Below the pieces are notes generated by a model. The model made no database searches and was not told the DNA's origin. It was given only the letters and a program-made list of their open reading frames with translations. The translations under genes were made by a program, and so were the position numbers. From NCBI RefSeq assembly GCF_000411455.1, contig NZ_KE150458.1:942876-1006875 (forward strand): a stretch of DNA of 64,000 nt, in the 5' to 3' direction. This stretch comes from Microbacterium sp. oral taxon 186 str. F0373 (lineage in GTDB: Bacteria > Actinomycetota > Actinomycetes > Actinomycetales > Microbacteriaceae). Numbering within the stretch: position 1 is the first letter of the stretch; the number at the start of each line of letters is the position of its first letter. Shown piece after piece: positions 52,455 through 60,077 of the stretch.

Positions 52455-53093
52455 CTAGATCGGATCAGCCGTCACGACACCATCGTTGGAGACGTGTTCG
52501 GTCCAGCGCGCGCCGTCCCACCAGCGGTGCTGGTGTCGACCATGCGGGTCGGTTGCCCATTGAGCCGGGACCGGAGGCGGGGGCGGCGGCGGAGCGCTCG
52601 GAGGCGGCGATGGATGAGAGGCGACCTCGGCCTCTTGTGCCGTTGAGGCCGACGGCACAGACTTGCCTTCACGCAGCCTCGCAGCCTCGTCGGCGACGTC
52701 GGCCTTGGCTCGGTCGATGGTTGCGATGGCACGGTCTACGTTCATCTTTGCCTGAGCGTAGGGCTGCAAGGCGCTGGCCTGGTTGCCCGCCAGCTTGCGC
52801 CCCTGAGCCGCTCGCCCACGTGCCATTGCTGCGCGGGTTTTGCTACCCATGAACATTCCGACTGTCTGGCCGGACTGTCGATTCGCCAGCTTCGCGTCCT
52901 GGAACTGCTCACGAATAGAACGCTCAGCCTCGGTGAGCTCGCGCTTGTAGTCGCGCAGGTCGCGGACACCCGCCGAGAGGACACGCTTTGCCTCTGCCAG
53001 ATCACCCGCGTCTGCCGCTCGTTGCGCCTCTGCCTCCGTCGCAGCCGCGATGTCGAGGATGCGCTGGTTCAGGTCGTTCTTCGCCACAGGCAC
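52455..53093 (-). CDS. Coiled-coil protein with C-terminal DUF2510
   Basis: A 212-residue protein. The N-terminal two thirds are strongly helical and charged (QRILDIAAATEAEAQRAADA, RDLRDYKRELTEAERSIREQ), probably a coiled coil. A Pro-rich linker leads to DUF2510 (AQWATDPHGRHQHRWWDGARWTEH, shown in part), a short Trp-rich actinobacterial domain of unknown binding function. No transmembrane helix follows, although DUF2510 is often linked to one. Convergent with the TIR gene, 10 bases apart. Confidence 0.8.
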   Translation of the reverse strand: MPVAKNDLNQRILDIAAATEAEAQRAADAGDLAEAKRVLSAGVRDLRDYKRELTEAERSIREQFQDAKLANRQSGQTVGMFMGSKTRAAMARGRAAQGRKLAGNQASALQPYAQAKMNVDRAIATIDRAKADVADEAARLREGKSVPSASTAQEAEVASHPSPPPSAPPPPPPPVPAQWATDPHGRHQHRWWDGARWTEHVSNDGVVTADPI

Positions 53094-53112
53094 ATCCTGG
53101 CAGAAGCAGCGA

Positions 53113-53841
53113 CTAGTCCTCGAGAATCTGCCTGCCTACATTCTTGATGTCGTGGCCCCACGCTTTGCCGCGCTCACCAAGCACCCCTTGAATTGATGCC
53201 ATTGAGACAAGGTCAAGCCATCTCTGGAGGCTGTCAGCTATCCGCTCGTTCAGTCGTCGGTAGAACTCGTCCGAGAGCGAGTAGTCCTGCAGCATTCGTT
53301 GCCAAAGATCCTTCAGCTCGGGATCACTGTCGAGCGCTGCCGCCTCTGCGGCATCCCAGAACACCTGCGGGCTCTCCTCCCGCTGCGGGTTGTCGGCCAG
53401 CGCGTCGAGATGAAAGAAGCGACCTTCTTGTCCGTACCGGTTCAGCGCAGCCACGACAAAGGGCCACACGGGATCGTTGTCTAGCGCCGCGAGAGCTTCG
53501 TCGACCCAGTAGCGGTGTGTGGCACGGACCGCATTCTGACGAATGGCATCGCGGAGTAGTTCTTCCATCTTGATGAGATCGTGGCGGTACTCGTTCTTCA
53601 AAACTCGCGCCGGTATCCATACCCGCTGCGCCTCGACATGAAGCAATCCCAGAGACAGTTTGAGGAGCTTCTCTACGCCGATGGAGAGCATCGTCATGAT
53701 CGGGTCGCGCGTCGTCTCAATGAAAGCCGCCGTTCGCAACGTTCGCACCCCGTAGGCGGCTAGGTGCTTCGCAGAATCGGACTCCTGGATGAGGTTGGTT
53801 TCCTGGAGCATTGACAGATCGTCGTCGTAGCGATTCGGCAT
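53113..53841 (-). CDS. Hypothetical all-helical protein, possibly HEPN-like
   Basis: A 242-residue soluble helical protein. The stretch LSIGVEKLLKLSLGLLHVEA followed by KNEYRHDLIKMEELLRDA recalls the layout of HEPN domains (E-x-x-x-K helix, then a His-Asp-Leu turn), common in defence RNases. The Rx4-6H catalytic motif is not clearly present, so the resemblance is tentative. ATG 53841 is used, because sequence upstream of it is the tRNA terminator. Its stop lies 20 bases from the start of the DUF2510 gene, giving a probable two-gene unit. Confidence 0.72.
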   Translation of the reverse strand: MPNRYDDDLSMLQETNLIQESDSAKHLAAYGVRTLRTAAFIETTRDPIMTMLSIGVEKLLKLSLGLLHVEAQRVWIPARVLKNEYRHDLIKMEELLRDAIRQNAVRATHRYWVDEALAALDNDPVWPFVVAALNRYGQEGRFFHLDALADNPQREESPQVFWDAAEAAALDSDPELKDLWQRMLQDYSLSDEFYRRLNERIADSLQRWLDLVSMASIQGVLGERGKAWGHDIKNVGRQILED

Positions 53842-53914
53842 GGCGTCATTCTGGCTGACACTTGCGGAAAGCCGGAGTCCTTCCGGAGTCCCACCCTGTT
53901 TCGGGCAAAGACAG

Positions 53915-53946
53915 AGCCCCGGCAGATCCTCAGATCTACCGGGGCT
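53915..53946 (-). terminator. Terminator of tRNA-Pro
   Basis: A 14-bp stem with one mismatch (AGCCCCGG...AGATC with its complement) and a four-base loop, seven bases past the tRNA 3' end on the minus strand. It is followed by TCTGTCTTT. Confidence 0.8.
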
Positions 53947-53953
53947 TTCTCTG

Positions 53954-54027
<74 letters not shown>

Positions 54028-54119
54028 GTCTGCTGTCCGCTCGCGGACAACTCCCCTATCCTACCGGTTCCGCGGGGTGCTCGCGAACGCGTGTCGCAGG
54101 TCTGGAGTACGGTCTGGCC

Positions 54120-54698
54120 ATGAGCCAGATCGAGATCGTCCCGGCATCCGTCGATCGCTTCGCCGACGCGGAGCACGCTCTCACCGGCGGAGGCGACGGC
54201 GCCTCGTGCTGGTGCCAGTGGTGGATGCTGCGCAACAAGGACTTCCAGGCCGCCACCACCGACGAGCGTCGCGAATTGCTGCGGGGCGACCTCGCCGCTT
54301 CCCCGGCCTCCGCGCTCATCGCGTACCTCGACGGCGTCGCCGCCGGGTGGGTCAAGGTGTCACCGCGACCGGATCAGCCGCGTCTGGCCGCCACGCGCGC
54401 TTTCCAGCAATCGCCAGAGCCGTTCGACGACGAGTCCGTCTGGGCGATCACGTGCTTCGTGGTGCGTAAGGAGTTCCGCGGCGAGGGGCTCGCCGGTCAG
54501 CTCCTGGACGCCGCCGTCGACCACGCCCGTACCCACGGTGCGCGCGTCATCGAGGGCTACCCGGTCGACGCCAGCGCGCGAAAGACGTCGTCGAACGAGC
54601 TCTTCCACGGCGCTCTCTCGAGCTTCGTCGACGCGGGGTTCGTCGAGGTGGCCAGACCCGGCCCCACACGACCGATCGTCTCGCTCACGGTGGCGTGA
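54120..54698 (+). CDS. GNAT-family N-acetyltransferase
   Basis: A 192-residue acetyltransferase: CWCQWWMLRNKDF near residue 30 (a Cys/Trp block typical of one GNAT subgroup), AITCFVVRKEFRGEGLAGQL with the acetyl-CoA loop (R-G-E-G-L-A), and FHGALSSFVDAGFVEVAR at the end. The substrate is unknown. ATG 54120 follows TACGGT by six bases with no ribosome-binding site, so it is probably leaderless. First of three plus-strand or adjacent small genes; the S4 gene is 33 bases downstream. Confidence 0.88.
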   Translation: MSQIEIVPASVDRFADAEHALTGGGDGASCWCQWWMLRNKDFQAATTDERRELLRGDLAASPASALIAYLDGVAAGWVKVSPRPDQPRLAATRAFQQSPEPFDDESVWAITCFVVRKEFRGEGLAGQLLDAAVDHARTHGARVIEGYPVDASARKTSSNELFHGALSSFVDAGFVEVARPGPTRPIVSLTVA

Positions 54699-54731
54699 CT
54701 GGGCACCAGATCGACACGGCAGAATCGAGGG

Positions 54732-55118
54732 ATGAGCGAGCCGTCCGTCCGCATCGACAGCTGGCTGTGGGCCGTGCGCGTCTACAAGACCCGTTCCGCC
54801 GCAACCACGGCATGCCGCGCCGGCCACGTGCGCATCGGCGGAGAGAAGGCGAAAGCCTCACAACCCGTGCGTATCGGCGATGAGATCCGCGTACGCATCG
54901 CCGGCTTCGACCGGATGCTGGTCGTCCGACAACTGCTCACCAAACGTGTCGGAGCGCCGATCGCCTCCGTCGCCGCCGAAGACCGCACCCCGCCGCGGGA
55001 GCCCGTCGCCCTGCTCGCCGTCCGCGATCGCGGCGCGGGAAGACCCACCAAACGCGAGCGCCGCGACATCGATCGGCTGCGCGGACGCGACGATCCCACT
55101 CCCGACACCGCCGACTGA
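54732..55118 (+). CDS. S4-domain RNA-binding protein (Hsp15-like)
   Basis: A 128-residue protein of the Hsp15/HslR family: VRIDSWLWAVRVYKTRSAAT, AGHVRIGGEKAKASQPVRIGD and the basic C-terminus RPTKRERRDIDRLRGR. Hsp15 binds stalled 50S subunits carrying peptidyl-tRNA after heat shock; a similar rescue role is inferred. ATG 54732 follows CAGAAT by six bases, a weaker version of the leaderless layout. Convergent with the Nudix gene, eight bases apart. Confidence 0.9.
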   Translation: MSEPSVRIDSWLWAVRVYKTRSAATTACRAGHVRIGGEKAKASQPVRIGDEIRVRIAGFDRMLVVRQLLTKRVGAPIASVAAEDRTPPREPVALLAVRDRGAGRPTKRERRDIDRLRGRDDPTPDTAD

Positions 55119-55126
55119 CCGAGGAC

Positions 55127-56020
55127 CTACTCGGCCGACAGCCACGACGGGCCGTGGGTCGCGGCACCCAAAGCCGTCACCCGTTCACGCAGCGCGCGAT
55201 CGCTCGTCACGACCGTCACCGACCGACCGGCTTCGATGAGCATCGTCGTCTCGTCGACGATCGTGTCGTCGCCTTCGCCCGCCGCACGCACGACAACGAG
55301 CTCGGCGACATCGTCGACGGCACGAGCCTGCCCCTCCACCACCACGCAGACCTCCGGGAACCACACGTCAGCGGGGAGGCCCAACCGACCGGCATCCAGT
55401 CCGTCCTCGGCAAGGCTGCGCAGCCGTTCGAGCAGCCGCGCCGTTGCGCCCGCGCGGTCCTTCCACCACCCGTCGGGCACCGGCCCCACGACGTTCGCGG
55501 CATCCACGACGACCGCGGGCCGCACCGCCAGCAGCGACCGCAGCAGCGGCCACGACGCGGCGAAGCCGGGATGCAGCGGATACGAGTCGACGGCATCCAC
55601 CGGCACCCACGCCAACTCACGGCTCTCCGGATCGCTGATGACCGCTTCGAACGGCTCGACGACATCCGCGACGACGGTCGCGTAGCTCCAGACGCCGACG
55701 TCGTACAGGCTGATCAGCCGGGGCCGGACAGCGGATGCCGGCACGCCCGCCTCCTCCGCCGATTCCCGCAGCGCGGCCTCGCCCGCCGACTCGTTCTCGT
55801 GACGCGCCCCGCCGGGCAGACCCCAGGTGTCGCCGAAGTGGCTCCACGCCACGCGATGCTGCAGCAGCACCCCGCGATCGGGGTCGAACGCGAGGAGACC
55901 TGCCGCGCCGAAACGGCCCCAGTACTTCGTGCCGTCGTCTGCGATCACCCACGCATCACCGGGATCGCGCGGCCCATCCGGGCGGCGCGGCTCTCCGGGA
56001 GCGGGAGGCACGATCGTCAC
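55127..56020 (-). CDS. Nudix hydrolase fused to a NYN/PIN-like domain
   Basis: A 297-residue two-domain protein. The N-terminal half is a Nudix hydrolase (GLPGGARHENESAGEAAL then RESAEEAGV, the full GX5EX7REUXEEXGU box). The C-terminal half (from VVVDAANVVG near 170 to TSDRALRERVTALGA) looks like a NYN/PIN ribonuclease domain, with Asp in VVDAAN and in VTSDRAL as candidate metal ligands. The pairing suggests action on RNA ends or modified nucleotides, but that is inference. The upstream promoter region is shared with nrdD (165 bases). Confidence 0.85.
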   Translation of the reverse strand: MTIVPPAPGEPRRPDGPRDPGDAWVIADDGTKYWGRFGAAGLLAFDPDRGVLLQHRVAWSHFGDTWGLPGGARHENESAGEAALRESAEEAGVPASAVRPRLISLYDVGVWSYATVVADVVEPFEAVISDPESRELAWVPVDAVDSYPLHPGFAASWPLLRSLLAVRPAVVVDAANVVGPVPDGWWKDRAGATARLLERLRSLAEDGLDAGRLGLPADVWFPEVCVVVEGQARAVDDVAELVVVRAAGEGDDTIVDETTMLIEAGRSVTVVTSDRALRERVTALGAATHGPSWLSAE

Positions 56021-56130
56021 TCGCCCAGCCTGTCACACCGCGATGCGAGCGAGAGCCGCGAGGCGCGGTTTTGCACGGCGCATGACTCCGCGACACGCGC
56101 ATATCTAGGGACGACAGCACCCCGCACCCC

Positions 56131-56169
56131 CACATATTGTGGTCAGACCAAGCCCACCCCACCACATAT
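56131..56169. promoter_or_regulatory. nrdD upstream operator region
   Basis: TGTGGTCAGACCA (56138-56150) matches 13 bases of the adhE palindrome, and both are preceded by ACATAT. It overlaps a possible -10, TATTGT (56135-56140). In addition CCACATAT occurs at 56130 and 56162, exactly 32 bases apart, about three helical turns. Confidence 0.6.
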
Positions 56170-56185
56170 CGAAGGCAGGCTCATC

Positions 56186-58015
56186 ATGACCTCCCCCCGT
56201 TCCGTCTCCGTCGCCGAGACCATCGACGAGTACCTCGCACGCGCCGACTGGCGGGTCAACGCGAACGCGAACCAGGGGTATTCGCTGGGCGGGATGATCC
56301 TGAACGCCGCGGGAAAGCTCATCGCCAACTACTGGCTCGACGAGGTGTACGCGCCCGAGGCGGGCACCGCCCATCGCGAGGGAGACCTGCACATCCACGA
56401 CCTCGACGTGTTCGCGGGCTACTGCGCCGGCTGGTCCCTGCGGATGGTGCTCGAACAGGGCTTCAACGGGGTGCCCGGAAAGATCGCGTCGGCTCCTCCG
56501 CGACACTTCTCCAGCGCCCTCGGTCAGCTCGTCAACTTCCTGGGGACGCTGCAGAACGAGTGGGCCGGCGCGCAGGCGTTCAGCTCGTTCGACACCTACC
56601 TCGCACCTTACGTACGCCTCGACGACCTGACCTACGCCGAGGTGCGCCAGGCGATGCAGGAGTTCATCTTCAATCTCAACGTGCCGTCGCGCTGGGGCAC
56701 ACAGACCCCGTTCACCAACCTCACCTTCGACTGGGTGTGCCCCGACGACCTCGCCGATCAGCATCCCCTCGTCGGCGGACAGGTGCAGGCCTTCGCCTAC
56801 GGCGACCTCGCCGAGGAGATGGCCGTGATCAACCGCGCCTTCATCGACGTGATGACCGGCGGCGACCAGGACGGACGCGCCTTCACGTTCCCCATCCCGA
56901 CCTACAACATCACGAAGTACTTCGACTGGCACGGCCCTAACACCGACGCCCTGTTCGCGATGACGGCGAAGTACGGCCTGCCGTACTTCCAGAACTTCGT
57001 GAACTCCGACCTCGACCCGCACATGATCCGCTCGATGTGCTGCCGTCTGCAGCTCGACCTCACCGAGCTGCTCAAGCGCGGCAACGGCCTGTTCGGCTCA
57101 GCAGAGCAGACCGGCTCGATCGGCGTCGTGACCATCAATTGCGCACGCCTCGGCTTCGTGCACTCCGGCGACGAGGACGCCGTCATCGCACGCCTCGACG
57201 AACTGCTCCAGATCGCCCGCGACACTCTCGTCGCCAAGCGCGCCGTCATCGGCCACCACCTCGACGGCGGCCTGTTCCCGTACACGCAGCGCTACCTCGG
57301 CACCCTCGACAACCACTTCTCCACGATCGGCGTCAACGGCCTCAACGAGTACGTGCGCAACTTCACGCGCGACGCCGACGACATCACGACGCCTGCGGGA
57401 GCAGCGCTCGCGACCCGCCTGCTCGATCACGTCCGCGCCCGGATGGTGGAGTTCCAGGAGCAGACCGGGCACATGTTCAACCTCGAGGCGACACCGGCCG
57501 AAGGAACGACCTACCGGTTCGCGAAGGAGGACATCGCACGCCTTCCCGGCATCCGTCACGCCGGCACCGCGAACAACCCGTACTACACGAACTCGTCGCA
57601 GCTGCCGGTCGGCTACACGACCGATCCGTTCCTGGCGATGCAGATGCAGGAGCCGCTGCAGGCCAAGTACACCGGCGGCACCGTGCTGCACCTCTACATG
57701 GGCGAGGCGATGCCGTCGGCCGAGGCCTGCCGCGAGCTCGTCCGGCGCTCGCTCTCACGCTTCCGCCTGCCCTACATCACCATCACGCCCACGTTCTCGA
57801 TCTGCCCCGCGCACGGCTATCGCTCGGGTCACCACGACCAGTGCCCCGATTGTGGCGCCGCCTGCGAGGTGTGGACGCGCGTGATGGGTTACTTCCGGCC
57901 GATCGCCAGCTTCAATGTCGGCAAGAAGGGCGAAGCTGAGGAGCGGGAGTACTTCTCCACCGTCCTTCCCGCCGAGGAGGCAACATGGTCCGCACCGCTG
58001 CAGCCTGTGAACTGA
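56186..58015 (+). CDS. nrdD: Anaerobic (class III) ribonucleoside-triphosphate reductase
   Basis: Oxygen-sensitive glycyl-radical enzyme making dNTPs from NTPs. At 609 residues it lacks the N-terminal ATP-cone of the longer forms; the chain opens TIDEYLARADWRVNANANQG. Active-site cysteines are seen in IRSMCCRLQLDL and VVTINCARLGF. A zinc site, CPAHG and CPDCG, precedes the glycyl-radical motif RVMGYFRP near residue 567. ATG 56186 follows GAAGGCAGG. It overlaps nrdG by 31 bases. The promoter shares a palindrome with adhE, so both are likely expressed at low oxygen. Confidence 0.96.
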   Translation: MTSPRSVSVAETIDEYLARADWRVNANANQGYSLGGMILNAAGKLIANYWLDEVYAPEAGTAHREGDLHIHDLDVFAGYCAGWSLRMVLEQGFNGVPGKIASAPPRHFSSALGQLVNFLGTLQNEWAGAQAFSSFDTYLAPYVRLDDLTYAEVRQAMQEFIFNLNVPSRWGTQTPFTNLTFDWVCPDDLADQHPLVGGQVQAFAYGDLAEEMAVINRAFIDVMTGGDQDGRAFTFPIPTYNITKYFDWHGPNTDALFAMTAKYGLPYFQNFVNSDLDPHMIRSMCCRLQLDLTELLKRGNGLFGSAEQTGSIGVVTINCARLGFVHSGDEDAVIARLDELLQIARDTLVAKRAVIGHHLDGGLFPYTQRYLGTLDNHFSTIGVNGLNEYVRNFTRDADDITTPAGAALATRLLDHVRARMVEFQEQTGHMFNLEATPAEGTTYRFAKEDIARLPGIRHAGTANNPYYTNSSQLPVGYTTDPFLAMQMQEPLQAKYTGGTVLHLYMGEAMPSAEACRELVRRSLSRFRLPYITITPTFSICPAHGYRSGHHDQCPDCGAACEVWTRVMGYFRPIASFNVGKKGEAEEREYFSTVLPAEEATWSAPLQPVN

Positions 58016-58719
58016 ACATCGCGGGGGTCACGCCGTTCTCCACGGTCGACTGGCCCGACACGATGACCGCGACGGTGTTCCTGCAGGGATGCCCGTGGAA
58101 CTGCTTCTACTGCCACAACCCCGCGCTCATCGACCCGCGCGCCGAAGGGACGGTGACGTGGTCGGACGTGACCGATCTGCTGTGCGACCGGATGGGGCTG
58201 CTCGACGGCGTCGTGTTCTCCGGCGGCGAGCCCACGCTGCAGCACGCACTCGTTCCGGCGATGCAGATGGTGCGCTCGCTCGGCTTCCGCGTGGGCCTGC
58301 ACACGGCGGGCGCCTATCCGGGGCTGCTGGCTCAGGCGCTGCCGTTCGTCGACTGGGTGGGCCTGGACATCAAAGCCACGCCCGACGACTACGCCAACGT
58401 CACCGGGCGCGCTCCCAGTGGAGCCCATGCGTGGCGATCGTTGGAGCTCGTGCTCGGCAACCGGCTGCTGCGCGCGGGGTCGGATCACCCGCTCGACTAC
58501 GAGGTGCGCACGACCGTGCACCCGGCGGCGATCGACGACGCGGCACTCCGCGAGCTCGGATGCCGTCTCGCCGACGCGGGCGTCGACACGTGGGCCGTGC
58601 AGCGGTTCCGCGAAACGGGAACGCGTCAGCCGCTCCCCCGTGTTGCGGATGCCGAGGCACCGGCGCTCCGCTTGGATGACCTGCCGGTGGAACGGTTCCG
58701 GTCGCTGGTCGTCCGCTGA
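57985..58719 (+). CDS. nrdG: Anaerobic ribonucleotide reductase activating protein
   Basis: Radical SAM activase that installs the glycyl radical on NrdD. The 4Fe-4S cysteines are in GCPWNCFYCHNPAL (CX3CX2C), near residues 35-42, followed by GVVFSGGEPTLQHALVPA (SAM-binding GGE) and FVDWVGLDIKATPDDY. ATG 57985 has GAGGAGG upstream and lies within the last 31 bases of nrdD, so translation is coupled. The layout nrdD-nrdG is standard. The stop is followed at once by a REP-like repeat. Confidence 0.95.
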   Translation: MVRTAAACELNIAGVTPFSTVDWPDTMTATVFLQGCPWNCFYCHNPALIDPRAEGTVTWSDVTDLLCDRMGLLDGVVFSGGEPTLQHALVPAMQMVRSLGFRVGLHTAGAYPGLLAQALPFVDWVGLDIKATPDDYANVTGRAPSGAHAWRSLELVLGNRLLRAGSDHPLDYEVRTTVHPAAIDDAALRELGCRLADAGVDTWAVQRFRETGTRQPLPRVADAEAPALRLDDLPVERFRSLVVR

Positions 58720-58723
58720 GGGG

Positions 58724-58772
58724 GCGCGTTTCGACTCGCGGCTGCGCCGCTCGCTCAACGAGTCGAAACGCC
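58724..58772. repeat. REP-like palindrome, short copy C
   Basis: GCGTTTCGACTCG and CGAGTCGAAACGC form a 13-bp stem around a 23-base middle, a shortened version of the palindromes at 31097 and 59961. It follows nrdG directly and may act as its terminator. Confidence 0.8.
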
Positions 58773-58793
58773 CTCCCTCAAAGGCGCCCTAGG

Positions 58794-59862
58794 TGTACCG
58801 GGTCAGGACGTTGGTGGCTGGTTGGGGCTTGTGGATGGGGAGAACCTCCGGCTGAGTGGAGATGTCTGACGTCTTCACAAACCGGAGGTTCTCGTGCCCC
58901 ACCGTAATGCTCGGCTGACTCCGCGGGGTCGGTTGCTGATCGTTGAGCGTGCTGCTGCAGGCTGGAAACATGCGCATATCGCTGCCGCGATGGGTGTCTC
59001 CCGTCGCTGCGTGCAGCGTTGGATCGCTCGACATCGATCCGAGGGCGTCGCCGGATTGAACGACCGGTCGTCTCGACCGGTGTCGTCGCCGTCACGTACC
59101 CCGGAACGCGTCGAGATTGAACTGCTCCGGTTGCGGCGGGAGCAACGCTGGGGCCGTGACGAGCTCGCGGCAGCGGTCGGAGTATCGCCGCGGACCGCGT
59201 CACGGGTCCTGGCTCGTCGCGGTCAGCCGCACCTGTCCCGGCTCGACCCGATGACCGGCGAGGTGATCCGAGCATCGAAGACGACCGCGGTCCGATACGA
59301 ACGCGACCGCCCAGGCGAACTGGTCCACATGGATGTGAAGAAGCTCGGCCGCATCCCCGACGGCGGCGGTTGGCGCTCCCTCGGCCGCGCCGTCGCCGAC
59401 CGGCACCGGGACACGCCGGTCGGGTTCGACTACGTCCACTCCCTCGTCGATGACCATTCCCGGCTCGCCTACTCCGAGATCCTCCCGGACGAGAAGGGTC
59501 CGACCTGCGCGGGATTCCTGGAACGCGCGATCGAGTACTTCGCCGAGCACGGCATCGCCCGCATCGAGCAGCTGATCACCGACAACGCCTGGGCATACCG
59601 ATTCTCACTGCGGCAGGTCTGTGCTGAACGAGGCATCCGGCAGAAGTTCATCCGTCCGCACTGCCCCTGGCAGAACGGCAAAGTCGAACGCTTCAACCGG
59701 ACGCTGCAGACCGAGTGGGCCTACCGGCAACCCTTCGAAACCAACGCTGCCCGGGCCGCGGCACTTGCGCCGTTCATCGAGCGATACAACACTCGACGCA
59801 TCCACTCAGCCATCGGAACCCCACCGATAAGCCGAACCGCACCAACGTCCTGACCGGGTACA
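58794..59862 (+). mobile_element. IS481-family insertion sequence, complete, CCTAGG target duplication
   Basis: 1069-bp element. The 23-bp terminal inverted repeats (58794-58816 and 59840-59862) differ at one base and start TGTACC, the TGT...ACA ends of the family. It is flanked by CCTAGG on both sides (58788-58793 and 59863-59868), a 6-bp duplication that fits the NCTAGN target of IS481. It carries one intact transposase gene and has landed between two repeat elements. Confidence 0.92.
58894..59853 (+). CDS. IS481-family transposase
   Basis: A 319-residue DDE transposase. The N-terminal helix-turn-helix is GWKHAHIAAAMGVSRRCVQR. The integrase-core acidic residues are Asp147 (VHMDVKKLG), Asp230 (LITDNAWAY) and Glu265 (NGKVERFNR), with the usual 35-residue D-E spacing. 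GTG 58894 has CGGAGG upstream. The frame is unbroken and the stop lies 9 bases inside the right end, within the inverted repeat, as in related elements. Confidence 0.93.
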   Translation: MPHRNARLTPRGRLLIVERAAAGWKHAHIAAAMGVSRRCVQRWIARHRSEGVAGLNDRSSRPVSSPSRTPERVEIELLRLRREQRWGRDELAAAVGVSPRTASRVLARRGQPHLSRLDPMTGEVIRASKTTAVRYERDRPGELVHMDVKKLGRIPDGGGWRSLGRAVADRHRDTPVGFDYVHSLVDDHSRLAYSEILPDEKGPTCAGFLERAIEYFAEHGIARIEQLITDNAWAYRFSLRQVCAERGIRQKFIRPHCPWQNGKVERFNRTLQTEWAYRQPFETNAARAAALAPFIERYNTRRIHSAIGTPPISRTAPTS

Positions 59863-59873
59863 CCTAGGCGCCC

Positions 59874-59951
59874 CAACTGCAAGGGATGCCGCACAACACG
59901 CCGCGGCATCCACCGACACCACCGCGTGTCGCCCAAAAACCCTTGCAGTTC
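59874..59951. repeat. Intergenic repeat module 1, copy B
   Basis: CAACTGCAAGGGATGCCGC at one end and CCCTTGCAGTT at the other, with an inner GATGCCGC/GCGGCATC dyad. It is a second copy of the segment at 30993-31071. It lies directly after the IS481 right flank. Confidence 0.7.
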
Positions 59952-59960
59952 AGCAGAACA

Positions 59961-60047
59961 CGCGTCGACTCGCGGCTGCGCCACACGCTCGACGACCGGG
60001 AAGCCACACCCCACCGGTCGTCGAGCCAGCGCAGCGGGTCGAAACGC
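59961..60047. repeat. REP-like palindrome, copy B
   Basis: Long imperfect inverted repeat (CGTCGACTCG...GACGACCGG against CCGGTCGTCGAG...GGGTCGAAACG), related to the one at 31097. It stands 30 bases past the der stop, where it may stop der transcription. Confidence 0.8.
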
Positions 60048-60077
60048 CGCGACGCCCCGACGCCCCGACAGCGGGAC

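Noticed and set aside
56130..56169. Firm NrdR-box call upstream of nrdD
   Set aside because: The spacing is right, but the sequence matches the NrdR consensus too poorly; kept only as an open question.
58783..58789. GGCGCCC direct repeats at both IS481 borders as a 7-bp target duplication
   Set aside because: Setting the IS ends at TGT/ACA, as usual for the family, gives the CCTAGG duplication, which also fits the known NCTAGN target. The GGCGCCC match partly overlaps it.
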